In this document: positions 35,681 through 44,708 of the stretch, piece by piece
Numbering within the stretch: the first letter of the stretch is position 1
Layout: every line of letters begins with the position of its first letter
Assembly (NCBI RefSeq): GCF_000382045.1
Contig: NZ_KB907456.1
Location: 186,001-250,000, forward strand
From: Variovorax atrisoli 110B
Lineage (GTDB): Bacteria; Pseudomonadota; Gammaproteobacteria; Burkholderiales; Burkholderiaceae_C
DNA length: 64,000 nucleotides
Direction: 5' to 3'
The notes under the pieces: model-generated
What the model was told of the DNA's origin: nothing
The model's input: the letters and a program-made list of their open reading frames with translations, nothing else
Database searches by the model: none
Program-made: the position numbers and the translations under genes

Positions 35681-37051
35681 CTAGTTCTTGCGGGGCGGGC
35701 GCTTTTCGAGCAACGGCGCGCTGGTGCCCTGCACGCCGACCAGGCCGAGCACCGTCACCAGCGAGTTCTGCGCGCCCTTCCAGCCGTCGGTCACGTCGAT
35801 CCACTCCGACAGCGCGTGGAAGCCGCCGGTCTTGCCGCCGCCGCCGATGATGATGGCCGGGATGCCCAGCGACATCGGCACGTTGGCGTCGGTGCTTGCG
35901 CCGGTCAGCAGCGTCTTGTGGCCGAAGGCGGCGTTCGAGCGCGTGGCGGCCTCGACGATCACCGTATCCGACTGCGTGCGGCCGCCCGGACGGTCGCCGA
36001 TGAGCTTGGTGCTCACGCTCAGCGTGTTGACGTTCCAGCGCTTGTTCTCCTCGGCCACGGCTTCGTCGATGGCCGCGAGGATCTTCTTCTCGGTCTCGAG
36101 CAGCGGCGCCATGTCGTCCGAGCGAATGTCGACCGCCATGCGCGCATCCGGCGCGATGGTGTTCACCGAGGTGCCGCCGCCGACCGTGCCCACCGTGAAA
36201 GTCGTCTTCGGAAAGCTCGGCGTGCGGATGTCGGCGATCTTCGCGATGGCGCGGCCCATGCCGTGGATCGCGCTGGGCACCTGGCCGAAGGCGCCGTAGC
36301 TGTGGCCGCCCGGGCCCTTGAAGCTCACCTCGTAGCGATGGCTGCCGGTGCCCAGCATCAGCACCGTGCCGTCGGGTGCGGGCTCCAGGCCGACCATGCC
36401 GTCGATGTCGAGGTTGTCGCGGAAGATGGCTTTCATGCCGCGCAGGTTGCCCAACTCTTCCTCGCCCACGTTGCCGACGAACAGCAGGTCGCCCACGGTC
36501 TGGATCTTGTTGTCGTTCAGCACCTTGAGCCACGACAGCAGCACCGACAGGCCGCGCGTGTCGTCGGAGATGCCGGGTGCGTAGAGCTTGCCGTCGCGCT
36601 CCTTCACCTTCACGTCGGTGCCGGCGGGGAACACGGTGTCGAGGTGGGCCGAGATCAGCAGCTTGGGCCCGTTGCCCGTGCCCTTGCGCAAACCGACCAC
36701 ATTGCCTTCGGCGTCGATCTTCGCGTCGGAGAGGCCCAGCGCCTTCATGCGCGCGAGGAAGGCTTCGGCGCGCTTCTGTTCCTTGAACGGCGGGGCTTCG
36801 ATCTCGGTGAGCATCTTCAGGTCTTCGACCGAGCGGTCGTGGTCGGCCTTGACCGCGTCCAGCAGTTTCTGGATGGCGGGCGCGGCCATCAGCTGGGTGT
36901 AGGCCTTGTCCACTTCCGGCCGCACCTGCGCGGGCGGGGCCGCGACGCTGCCGCCCTGGGCGTGAGCGAAGCCGGCGGCGGCCGAGGCCAGGGCGAGGAC
37001 GAGTGGGGCGAGGCGAAGCGAAACGGAACGAGGTGACGCGGTGCGGGGCAT
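35681..37051 (-). CDS. M20-family metallopeptidase, exported
   Basis: The 456-aa protein has a signal peptide (about 1-32, ending GFAHAQG), then the M20 catalytic core: LLISAHLDTVFPAG and APGISDDTRGLSVLL for metal ligands, VGNVGEEELGNLRG with the catalytic Glu pair, a dimerisation domain with KGPGGHSYGAFGQVPSAIHG, and C-terminal ALSEWID. It resembles di/tripeptidases of the PepT/ArgE group acting on small peptides or N-acyl amino acids in the periplasm. Substrate unknown. The LysR gene is divergent and may regulate it. Confidence 0.9.
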   Translation of the reverse strand: MPRTASPRSVSLRLAPLVLALASAAAGFAHAQGGSVAAPPAQVRPEVDKAYTQLMAAPAIQKLLDAVKADHDRSVEDLKMLTEIEAPPFKEQKRAEAFLARMKALGLSDAKIDAEGNVVGLRKGTGNGPKLLISAHLDTVFPAGTDVKVKERDGKLYAPGISDDTRGLSVLLSWLKVLNDNKIQTVGDLLFVGNVGEEELGNLRGMKAIFRDNLDIDGMVGLEPAPDGTVLMLGTGSHRYEVSFKGPGGHSYGAFGQVPSAIHGMGRAIAKIADIRTPSFPKTTFTVGTVGGGTSVNTIAPDARMAVDIRSDDMAPLLETEKKILAAIDEAVAEENKRWNVNTLSVSTKLIGDRPGGRTQSDTVIVEAATRSNAAFGHKTLLTGASTDANVPMSLGIPAIIIGGGGKTGGFHALSEWIDVTDGWKGAQNSLVTVLGLVGVQGTSAPLLEKRPPRKN

Positions 37052-37197
37052 GGTGCGGAGGTGTCCTTGTTGTTGGAGCGGGCCAGGTCGAGGTCGGCGC
37101 CGCCGGTGCAACGCCGTCGTCAGCGATTCTTATGGCTGTGTTAGGCGTGCGCTCTGGTTTAATCTTCCGCGTTGTCAGTTTTTCTAACGAAGCCCTC

Positions 37198-38130
37198 ATG
37201 CGCCGCCACATTCCGAGCACCCGCGCGCTATTGATCTTCGACGCGGTGGCCCGCCACCACGGCGTCGGCAAGGCCGCCGAGGAGCTGTGCCTCACGCACA
37301 GCGCAGTGAGCCAGCAGCTGCGCCAGCTCGAAGCGCAGATCGGCGTGCGGCTGGTGCAGCGCACCGCGCGCGGCACCGAGCTCACCGAAGCCGGCCAGCG
37401 CTACCACGGGCAGATCTCCGGCGACCTGCTGCGGCTGCAGAACCACACGCTCGAAGCGATGGCGCAGCGCACCGACGGCCTGCGCCTGCTGGTGGGCGCG
37501 GTGCCCGTGCTGGCCGACGGCTGGCTCATGCCGCGCCTGCCGGAATTCATCGGCCGCAACCCCGGCTGCAGCCTGCATCTGCAGGTTTTTCCCACGCATC
37601 TCTACATGGAAGACCTGCCCTTCGACGTGGGCGTGCAATACGACGACGCGGTGTGGCCGGGAGCGAATGCGCTGCCGCTGATGGGCGAAGCCTGCGTCGC
37701 CGTGTGCGCGCCTGCTGCGAAGGGGCGCTCGGCCATGTCGCGCGGTGACTTCCGTCAGGCGCAGCTTCTGCAGCTGCGAACCCGCATGGGAGCGTGGGAG
37801 GAATGGTTCGGACAGGCTGCCCACCTTCGCGCGCCGGAGAGCCTTGTCGCGGGGCACCGCTTCGACCTGTTCTCCTCGCTGATAGCGGCAGTGCGTGCCG
37901 ATCTTGGCGTGGGGCTGGTGCCCGACTACTTCGTCGAGCGCGAGCTGCGGTCGGGCGAGCTGGTGCTGGCCTGCCCGCACCGGGCGCCGTCGAGCCGGGG
38001 CTACAGCGTGTTCGTTGCGCCAAGCCGCACCGGCGACGCGCTGGTCGGCGCTTTCGTGGCGTGGCTGCGGGAGTCGGCGGCGCAGGCGTCGACCGTGCAG
38101 GCCGCGCCGCGCAAGTTGAAGGCTGCCTAG
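37198..38130 (+). CDS. LysR-family regulator of the GcvA type
   Basis: The 310-aa regulator has the HTH segment STRALLIFDAVARHHGVGKA then SAVSQQLRQLEAQIGVRLVQ, close to the GcvA subgroup, followed by a binding domain (LRLLVGAVPVLADGWLMPRL). The start ATG 37198 was chosen for the typical MRRHIPSTRALLIF opening; the frame is open further upstream. It is divergent from the M20 peptidase gene with a 146-bp gap, a typical LysR-target arrangement. Its last 4 bp overlap the convergent ketosynthase gene. Confidence 0.9.
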   Translation: MRRHIPSTRALLIFDAVARHHGVGKAAEELCLTHSAVSQQLRQLEAQIGVRLVQRTARGTELTEAGQRYHGQISGDLLRLQNHTLEAMAQRTDGLRLLVGAVPVLADGWLMPRLPEFIGRNPGCSLHLQVFPTHLYMEDLPFDVGVQYDDAVWPGANALPLMGEACVAVCAPAAKGRSAMSRGDFRQAQLLQLRTRMGAWEEWFGQAAHLRAPESLVAGHRFDLFSSLIAAVRADLGVGLVPDYFVERELRSGELVLACPHRAPSSRGYSVFVAPSRTGDALVGAFVAWLRESAAQASTVQAAPRKLKAA

Positions 38131-39335
38131 GCCCGCCGGAAGAGCAGCACGGAGTTCGTGCCGCCGAAGGCGAAGGAATTGCTGATGGCGGCTTCCAGCG
38201 CTGGCGCCGCGGTGTCTTCCTGCGCGACGAGGTTCAGCCGGCATTCCGGATCGACCTCGCGGCAGTTGGCGTTGGGCGGCAGTTGCCGCTGCTGCAGCGC
38301 CATCACGGTGATGAGCGCCTCGATGGCGCCCGCTGCGCCCAGCATGTGGCCGTGCAGCGCCTTGGTCGAGCTCACGCGCAGCATGTCGAGGTCCTCCCCC
38401 CACACCTCGGCCAGCGCGTTGCGCTCCACCACGTCGCCGATGCGCGTGGCCGTGCCGTGCGCGTTGCAGTAGCCCACGTCGCGCGGCTGCAGGCCGGCCT
38501 GGCGCAGGGCGGCGCGCAGAGCGCGGGCCTGGCCCGGCGCGTCGGGCTTGGTGAGATGGGTCGCGTCGCTGCTCAGGCCCCAGCCGGCCAGCGTGGCGTG
38601 GCTGCGGGCGCCGCGGGCGCGGGCGCGCTCGGCGGATTCGAGAACCAGGAAGGCCGCGCCTTCGCCTAGCGCGAAGCCGCTGCGGTCGGTGGCGAAGGGC
38701 TTCACCGCGCCGGCCGCTTCACCGGGCTGGAAGCCGGCCAGCGTCTGCATCGCCTGCCATGCCACCACCACGCCCGGCACGATCAGCGCTTCGCTGCCGC
38801 CGGCGATGGCGATGTCGACCTCGCCGCGCTGCACGGCCTTGGCGGCCTCGGCAATCGCGGCCGAAGAGGAAGCACAGGCGACCGAGTAGGTGAGAACCGG
38901 GCCCTTCACGCCCTGGCGCATCGCCACGTGGGCGGCCGGCGCGTTGGGCATGAAGGCGGGAATGGTGAGGGGCGAGACGCGGCCGTTGCCGCGATAGGCC
39001 GCCTCGAGCGCGGCGGCGCCGCCCATGCCGCAGCCGGAGAAGACGCCCACGCGCTCGGGGTCTGCGTCGGCCACGGAAAGGCCGGCGTCGCGCATCGCCA
39101 TGTCGGCGGCTGCCACGGCCAGCTGGCTCACGCGGTCGACGCCGGCGAGCTGCAGCTTGGTGAACCAGCGGGTTTCGTCGAAGGCCGCGGTGGCAGCCGC
39201 TGCCGGCTTGGGCAGTTCAGGAAAGACGGGCTGTATGGCCGAACGGCCCTGCAGCAGGGCCTGGAAGAGGGCGCCGGGTTCGTCGCCGTGCGGCGCCACG
39301 ACGCCCAGCCCGGTGACGGCGACTTCGTGGTTCAC
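38127..39335 (-). CDS. Beta-ketoacyl-ACP synthase (FabF-like), orphan
   Basis: The 402-aa ketosynthase has the full catalytic set: Cys154 in SVACASSSAAIAEAA, His293 in CNAHGTATRIGD, Lys325 and His330 in SSTKALHGHMLGAAG. It condenses acyl and malonyl groups on an ACP. It starts with GTG at 39333-39335, overlapping the stop of the ACP gene (GTGA), so the pair is translationally coupled. No other fatty-acid gene is near, so it probably serves a specialised lipid or secondary product rather than bulk synthesis. Confidence 0.92.
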   Translation of the reverse strand: MNHEVAVTGLGVVAPHGDEPGALFQALLQGRSAIQPVFPELPKPAAAATAAFDETRWFTKLQLAGVDRVSQLAVAAADMAMRDAGLSVADADPERVGVFSGCGMGGAAALEAAYRGNGRVSPLTIPAFMPNAPAAHVAMRQGVKGPVLTYSVACASSSAAIAEAAKAVQRGEVDIAIAGGSEALIVPGVVVAWQAMQTLAGFQPGEAAGAVKPFATDRSGFALGEGAAFLVLESAERARARGARSHATLAGWGLSSDATHLTKPDAPGQARALRAALRQAGLQPRDVGYCNAHGTATRIGDVVERNALAEVWGEDLDMLRVSSTKALHGHMLGAAGAIEALITVMALQQRQLPPNANCREVDPECRLNLVAQEDTAAPALEAAISNSFAFGGTNSVLLFRRA

Positions 39336-39583
39336 GAGGCGGATGCGGCCTTCTCGGCCCTGACCTTGTCGACCAGCACGGCCAGTTCGGCCAGGGTGTC
39401 GATGTTCGCGTCCTCGTCGGGCATGACGATGCCGAAGTGGTCTTCGATGGCGAACAGGAATTCGGCGAGCGCCAGCGAATCGAGTCCGCCGGTCTCACGC
39501 ATGGAGGCGTGCGGGTCGAGCTTCGACGGTTCGATGCCGTACTTGTCCTGGATCAGGTCCTGCAATTCCTTCAGCGAACTCAT
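39332..39583 (-). CDS. Acyl carrier protein, orphan
   Basis: The 83-aa acidic protein has the phosphopantetheine site Ser36 in TGGLDSLALAEFLFAIEDHF, giving the DSL motif of carrier proteins, and a helical layout of ACP. It lies directly before the ketosynthase gene, overlapping by 4 nt, and is its likely partner. It differs from housekeeping AcpP, which would sit in a fab cluster. Confidence 0.9.
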   Translation of the reverse strand: MSSLKELQDLIQDKYGIEPSKLDPHASMRETGGLDSLALAEFLFAIEDHFGIVMPDEDANIDTLAELAVLVDKVRAEKAASAS

Positions 39584-39686
39584 CGTGCAATGCCTGTCGT
39601 CGTCTCGTGTGCCGCCGATCGATCGCCGCCCGTTGCGGTCCTTTGAATCAATCGATCCCTTCCTCGTCGGCCAGTGGTGAGTGTGG

Positions 39687-40421
39687 TCAATGTCTACGGA
39701 TGATATCCGCTCCCACGTGAGGGGCATCCTCCCGCTGGCGGGCGCCGGGCCGCCAGCGCATCGAGGGCAGGGCGAAAGCCATACCCAGCAGCGCACCGGC
39801 GGCCACGTCCAGCGCCACGTGCTGCTTGACCGCCAGCGTCGAATAGGCGATGGCGGCGAACCATGCCCAGTTCAGCACCCGCCACCCGACGGGCGTGCGC
39901 GTTTCGCGCAGTACGTCCTCGATGCGGATGGCCGTGAAGATGGCCACCGCCACGTGCATCGAGGGGCAGGCGTTGCCCGCCGCGTCCACGCCCTGCAGCA
40001 TCGTGAAGCCGGGGTAGCCGGACGCATCGATGGCCAAAGGAGGTATCTGGGTCGGCCAGAAGTAGAAGATGCCCAGGCCGGTGATGCACAGCCCGCCGAT
40101 CCACAGCCCGTAGACCACCAGTTCGCGGAAGGTCAGCTGCAGCCCGGGCGCGATCCCCACGTACACCCACAGCGAGAGGTACGGACCCAGCAGGTAGGGC
40201 TGGAACGGCAGCAGGTGGTCCAGTGGCGTCAGCGGCATCACCTCGACCGGAAAGGAGGGGTTGCGCAGCAGGTGGAAGTAGCCGATGAAGAAGAGCCAGG
40301 TGAAGACCGTGGTGCCGACGGCCTTCAGCAGGAAATGCCGGCGCACGCGCAGCCAGATGTCGGCGCTCCAGGTGGGGCGCTGGGCGCCGTGCGCCAGATG
40401 CAGGGGGATCGGTGAATGCAT
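39687..40421 (-). CDS. PAP2-superfamily membrane phosphatase/transferase
   Basis: The 244-aa protein has five to six hydrophobic helices and the two C-terminal PAP2 motifs: CPSMHVAVAIFTA, and YSTLAVKQHVALDVAAG with the His and Asp of the catalytic triad. The Arg of the last motif (SR-x5-H-x3-D) is replaced by Thr. The N-terminal K-x6-RP motif is not evident, as in inositol-phosphotransferase-like members. It is 103 bp upstream of the ACP-ketosynthase pair, suggesting a lipid-linked role. Confidence 0.85.
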   Translation of the reverse strand: MHSPIPLHLAHGAQRPTWSADIWLRVRRHFLLKAVGTTVFTWLFFIGYFHLLRNPSFPVEVMPLTPLDHLLPFQPYLLGPYLSLWVYVGIAPGLQLTFRELVVYGLWIGGLCITGLGIFYFWPTQIPPLAIDASGYPGFTMLQGVDAAGNACPSMHVAVAIFTAIRIEDVLRETRTPVGWRVLNWAWFAAIAYSTLAVKQHVALDVAAGALLGMAFALPSMRWRPGARQREDAPHVGADIIRRH

Positions 40422-40503
40422 GGTGTTGCTTGTCGGGCGCCGATCTTGCCAGAGCGGCGTGAAGCATCCATCCCCCGGCGCCCCGTCGGCCCTGGTACGC
40501 GGA

Positions 40504-41382
40504 TCAGGCGGGCGCGGGCCGCTTGCGGTGCTGGAACGAGGTGGGCGAGCGGCCGGTGGCGGCCTTGAACATCGCGCAGAAGGCGCTGTCGGTGGCGTAG
40601 CCGCTGGCGGCCGCGACCTGGCTCACCGCCATGCCGCGCGCCAGCAGCGGCAGCGCATGCGCCATCACGGCCTGCTGTCGCCACTGCTGCCAGCTCATGC
40701 CGAGCTGGTCGCGGAACAGCCGCGCCACCGTGCGCTCGCTCGCGCCGATGGCGGCCGCGCGCTCGGCCAGCGTGGCGCGGTCGGCCGGGTTGCGCAGCAG
40801 CGTCTCGCAGAGCTGGCGGAGGCGCTTGTCGGTGGGCAGCGGCACGTCGATGCGGATCTGCGTGGCGCGCTCCAGTTCGTCGACCAGCAGCGGCGCGATC
40901 ATCCGCTCGCGCTGCGGCGCATGCGCATCGGCCGGCGGCAGGCCGTCGGGCGTGGTGTCCAGCGCCAGCATCAGGGCGCGTAGCAGGGGGCTGATCTCGA
41001 GCACCTCGCATTTCTCCCAGGAGGGCGCGATCCAGGCGTGCAGGTAGATGGTGCGCAGCTCGGCATCTTCGATCAGCGTGATGCTGTGAGGCATGTTGGC
41101 CGGCACCCAGAGCGCGCGCGAGGGCGGCACGATGTAGCTGCCGTCCTGCGTGCTCAGGCGGATCACGCCGCGCGTGGAGAAGGTGAGCTGGGGCCACGGA
41201 TGCTCGTGCAACTCGACCAGCGTGTCGGCGCTCAGGAAGTGCTCCTTGGCGCGCAGCGGCCGCACCGCGTCGGGCGCATACAGGTGCGGCGTGAGGGAGG
41301 CGACGCTGTTGACGGGGGTGGGCCCGCGCAGCCTGGCGGCGGACGCGGCGCTCCTGGAGGTGGGTGAGGCGGCGCTTGGCAT
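40504..41382 (-). CDS. AraC-family regulator (cupin plus HTH)
   Basis: The 292-aa protein has an N-terminal cupin sensing domain (VELHEHPWPQLTFSTRGVIR, GSYIVPPSRALWVPANMPHS) and a C-terminal AraC DNA-binding domain (LAERAAAIGASERTVARLFR, QVAAASGYATDSAFCAMFK). This matches the NimR-like group that controls adjacent efflux genes. It is divergent from the MFS gene 89 bp away and is probably its regulator. Confidence 0.92.
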   Translation of the reverse strand: MPSAASPTSRSAASAARLRGPTPVNSVASLTPHLYAPDAVRPLRAKEHFLSADTLVELHEHPWPQLTFSTRGVIRLSTQDGSYIVPPSRALWVPANMPHSITLIEDAELRTIYLHAWIAPSWEKCEVLEISPLLRALMLALDTTPDGLPPADAHAPQRERMIAPLLVDELERATQIRIDVPLPTDKRLRQLCETLLRNPADRATLAERAAAIGASERTVARLFRDQLGMSWQQWRQQAVMAHALPLLARGMAVSQVAAASGYATDSAFCAMFKAATGRSPTSFQHRKRPAPA

Positions 41383-41471
41383 GGTTTCGACAAATGTTGT
41401 CGCTGTATCGCCATTCTGCCGCTTCCCCGACGCATAGCATCAGCGCCTGCCCCGATTTTTTTTAGCAATCC

Positions 41472-42737
41472 ATGTCTTCCAACTCGCCCACGAGCGCCGC
41501 TTCGGCCGCTTCGCCTTCCTCCAACACCCTGGGCAGCGATGCCAAGCTGATCGGCCTCGTCGGCCTGGCCCACGCGGTCAGCCACTTCAGCCAGCTCATC
41601 CTGGCGCCGCTGTTCCCGTGGCTCAAGGATGCGTTCAACGTGAGCTATGTCGAGCTGGGTGCGGTGCTCACGGTGTTCTTCGTGGTCTCGTGCATCGTGC
41701 AGGCGGCCTCGGGCTTCATCGTCGACAAGCTGGGGCCGCGGCCGGTGCTCTTCGTGGGGCTCGGCGCGCTGGGGCTGGCGGCCTTCGGCTACGCGGTGGC
41801 GCAGAGCTACTGGATGCTGCTGGTCTTCGCGGTGCTCGGGGGCATCGGCAACGGCGTGTTCCATCCGGTGGACTACACGCTGTTCAACCGCAAGGTCGCG
41901 CCCACGCGCCTTGGCCATGCCTACAGCGTGCACGGCATCACCGGCAGCCTGGGCTGGGCGCTGGCGCCGGCCTTCGTGGTGCCGATCGCCATCGCCTTCT
42001 CGTGGCGCGTGGCGCTGGCCTCGGCGGGTGTGGTGGCCCTGGTGGTGCTGCTGGTGCTGTGGGTGTACCGCAGCGTGCTCTCGCTCGACGCCGCGGCCGT
42101 GCACAAGGCCACGGGGCAGGGCGAACCCGTGCCCGCCGGCGGTGGCGAATTCGACTTCCTGCGCATCCCGGCCGTGTGGATGTGCTTCGGTTTCTTCTTC
42201 TTCTACGCCGTGGTGATCAGCGTGGTGCAGACCTTCGCGCCCGTGGCCGCGGGGCACCTCCATGCGGTGCCGGTGGCGCTGGTGGCCGTGTGCCTCACGG
42301 TCTACATGGTGGCGAGCGCCGCGGGCATGGTGGTGGGCGGTTTCCTCGCTTCCGACCCGTCGCGCTGCGAGCGCATCGTGGGCGTGGGCTTCGGCCTGGC
42401 CGCTGCGCTGGCGCTGATGCTGGCCTTTGCCGATTTCCCGCCGATCATCGTGCCGGCGCTCTTCGGCGCGATGGGATTTGTCTCCGGCGTCGCCGGGCCG
42501 TCGCGTGACCTGCTGGTGAAGAGGTCGACGCCGCCCAACGCCACCGGCCGCGTCTACGGCGTGGTCTACGCCGGCCTCGACATCGGGCAGGCCGTGGCAC
42601 CGCTGGTCTTCGGCCGGCTCATGGACCACGGCCAGTACACCAGCGTCATCGTGGGCCTGGCGCTGGTGCAGGGCGTGCTCATCGCCAGCGCATTCAACGT
42701 GCGCCGGGTTCGGCGCACAGCGCTCGTTCCGGCCTGA
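41472..42737 (+). CDS. MFS transporter, Fsr-like
   Basis: The 421-aa protein has 12 predicted helices and resembles the fosmidomycin-resistance (Fsr) branch of MFS exporters, with HAVSHFSQLILAPLFPWLKD in helix 1, VQAASGFIVDKLGPRPVLFV in the first loop motif and HPVDYTLFNRKVAP. The substrate is unknown. The divergent AraC regulator supports an inducible efflux role. A Ser-rich tail precedes helix 1. Confidence 0.9.
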   Translation: MSSNSPTSAASAASPSSNTLGSDAKLIGLVGLAHAVSHFSQLILAPLFPWLKDAFNVSYVELGAVLTVFFVVSCIVQAASGFIVDKLGPRPVLFVGLGALGLAAFGYAVAQSYWMLLVFAVLGGIGNGVFHPVDYTLFNRKVAPTRLGHAYSVHGITGSLGWALAPAFVVPIAIAFSWRVALASAGVVALVVLLVLWVYRSVLSLDAAAVHKATGQGEPVPAGGGEFDFLRIPAVWMCFGFFFFYAVVISVVQTFAPVAAGHLHAVPVALVAVCLTVYMVASAAGMVVGGFLASDPSRCERIVGVGFGLAAALALMLAFADFPPIIVPALFGAMGFVSGVAGPSRDLLVKRSTPPNATGRVYGVVYAGLDIGQAVAPLVFGRLMDHGQYTSVIVGLALVQGVLIASAFNVRRVRRTALVPA

Positions 42738-42784
42738 GGGCTCCGGCCGGCGAGCGGAGAACCCCGGCCGATATCATCGGCCGC

Positions 42785-43537
42785 ATGCAAGCCTTGTATG
42801 TCTATGTGATCGTCGGCGCCGTGCTGGCGGGTTTCGTGCAGGGCCTCTCCGGTTTTGCGTTCGGCATGGTGGCGATGTCCGTGTGGGCATGGACCCTGGA
42901 GCCTCAACTGGCCGCCGTGCTTGCACTCTTCGGCGCGATGACGGGGCAGGTGATCGCCGCGGTCACCGTGCGGCGCTCCTTCGACAAGAGCGTTCTCTGG
43001 CCCTTCCTGCTTGGCGGACTGATGGGCGTGCCCTTCGGCGTCTGGCTGCTGCCGCATCTGGATCTCGTCGTCTTCAAGCTGTGCCTCGGGCTATTGCTGG
43101 TGCTGTGGTGCCCGGCGATGCTGATGTCGCAGCACCTGCCGAAGCTTTCCTTCGGCGGGCGCGTCGCCGATGGGGTGGCGGGGGCCATAGGCGGTGCGAT
43201 GGCCGGCATCGGCGGGTTCTCGGGGACCATTCCTACGCTCTGGTGCACGCTGCGCGGATTTCAGCGGGATACGCAGCGGGCCGTGATCCAGAACTTCAAT
43301 CTCTCGATGCTGCTGGTGGCGTTTGGCATCCACCTTTTCAGCGGGAATATCGGGCGTTCTCTCTTGCCTTTGCTGGGGGTGGTGGCGGTGGCTGTGGCTG
43401 TGCCCGTGTTGTTGGGGGCTCGGCTTTATATCGGGATCAGTGAAGTTGCGTTTCGGAAGATTGTTTTGGGGTTGTTGACTGTTTCCGGGGTGGTGTTGTT
43501 GGCTTCTGCTGTGTCGGCTTTGTTGGGGCGTGGTTGA
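42785..43537 (+). CDS. TSUP (TauE/SafE) family permease
   Basis: The 250-aa inner-membrane protein has seven to eight helices and the TSUP signature FVQGLSGFAFGMVAMSVWAW, then LLGGLMGVPFGVWLLP and GGFSGTIPTLWCTLRGF. The family exports sulfite, sulfoacetate and related organosulfur anions. It is 47 bp after the MFS gene and may be co-transcribed. Its last 70 codons use many T- and G-ending codons, unlike the C-rich start. Confidence 0.88.
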   Translation: MQALYVYVIVGAVLAGFVQGLSGFAFGMVAMSVWAWTLEPQLAAVLALFGAMTGQVIAAVTVRRSFDKSVLWPFLLGGLMGVPFGVWLLPHLDLVVFKLCLGLLLVLWCPAMLMSQHLPKLSFGGRVADGVAGAIGGAMAGIGGFSGTIPTLWCTLRGFQRDTQRAVIQNFNLSMLLVAFGIHLFSGNIGRSLLPLLGVVAVAVAVPVLLGARLYIGISEVAFRKIVLGLLTVSGVVLLASAVSALLGRG

Positions 43538-43560
43538 GGTTCTTTGGGTGTTTGCTTTCC

Positions 43561-43584
43561 GGGGCCGGGTCTCGGCCCGGCCCC
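43561..43584. terminator. GC-rich hairpin between convergent transporter genes
   Basis: GGGGCCGGG and CCCGGCCCC form a perfect 9-bp stem with a TCTCGG loop, 23 bp after the TSUP stop. There is no U run on the plus strand, so it may need a factor or act as a processing block. Confidence 0.55.
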
Positions 43585-43687
43585 CGAAAGCAGCCACCCG
43601 GCAGCATCTAACAAGAGGCACAGCCAACGCAATGAGGCAGCACAGGGACAAGACGCGGCTGGCGACGCAACGACCCCACCCAACTCC

Positions 43688-44593
43688 TTACCGAGGCAAC
43701 GCCAACGCAAACGGCAAACTGACAACCCCCAGCAAGGTAGACAAGGTCACCAGCCCCGCCACATAAGGCCCGTTGTATCCCATGCGAGCGGCCAGCACAT
43801 AGGCACTCGAAGCAGTAGGCACAGCAGAAAACGCCATCAACACAGCCCCCTGCGCAGCATCGAGCCGCAGCATCCGGGCCAGTCCCCAGGCCACCAACGG
43901 CAGGAACAGATGCCGTATCGCCAGCACTGAAACAGCCAGCACCTTGCCCGCCCCAAGCGTAGAGAACTTCATCCCCGCCCCCGCGGCCAGCAGCCCCAGC
44001 GCCAGCGAAGCAGCCCCGATCCGCGTCAGCGTGGGCGTCGCCCATGCAGGCACGGTGAGCCCCAGCACATTGGCGAGCAGTCCCGCCACGGTCGCGACGA
44101 TGAGTGGGTTTCGCACCAGCTGCCGTACGAACCCGGTCTGCGCGTGCCGCGTCATCGGCCACACGGCCGCGATGTTGAAGATGGGCACGCACACGCCGAT
44201 GAGCACGGCGATCAGCAGCAGGCCCTCGGAGCCTGCGAGCCTTTCGGCCAGCGCCAGGCAGATGAATGAGTTGAAGCGGAACGCGATCTGCGTGCTGGCG
44301 GCGTGGTCGCGGCGGTCGATGTGCGTGCGCAGGCCCGGCACGAAGGGCAGGGCATAGGCCAGCGCGATGCCGCAGGCCCCGATGCACAGGCCCGCCGTCA
44401 GAAGGTTCGACGTGGCGCCGAAGTCGAGCGGGCTGCGCACGATCGAGTGGAAGAGCAGTACGGGAAATAGAAAGTAGTAAACGAGACTCTCGACCTGGTC
44501 CCACACGCGGCGGTCGAGGGCGGTGTAGCGGCAAAGGAGCCAGCCGATGGCGATGAGGGAGAAGTCGGGGAAGAGCAGCTGCGCGTAGTTCAC
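43688..44593 (-). CDS. AEC family transporter
   Basis: The 301-aa membrane protein resembles the auxin efflux carrier family (malate/malonate permeases MdcF-like). It has about ten helices, including LFPDFSLIAIGWLLCRYTAL, RFNSFICLALAERLAGSEG in the middle, and the final FSAVPTASSAYVLAARMGYN characteristic of the family. The substrate is unknown. The 3' third shows the same T/G-rich codon use as the convergent TSUP gene. It is divergent from the next Bug-receptor gene. Confidence 0.9.
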   Translation of the reverse strand: MNYAQLLFPDFSLIAIGWLLCRYTALDRRVWDQVESLVYYFLFPVLLFHSIVRSPLDFGATSNLLTAGLCIGACGIALAYALPFVPGLRTHIDRRDHAASTQIAFRFNSFICLALAERLAGSEGLLLIAVLIGVCVPIFNIAAVWPMTRHAQTGFVRQLVRNPLIVATVAGLLANVLGLTVPAWATPTLTRIGAASLALGLLAAGAGMKFSTLGAGKVLAVSVLAIRHLFLPLVAWGLARMLRLDAAQGAVLMAFSAVPTASSAYVLAARMGYNGPYVAGLVTLSTLLGVVSLPFALALPR

Positions 44594-44708
44594 CGCTTCG
44601 AGGATAAACCTCCCTGACCATGGGTAATCCAGAGCACGGATACGGCCCCCGAGCCGCTAGCATCCGGGCTTCGTTTTTTCGACATACAGCCAGAACAAGG
44701 AGTTTTTG

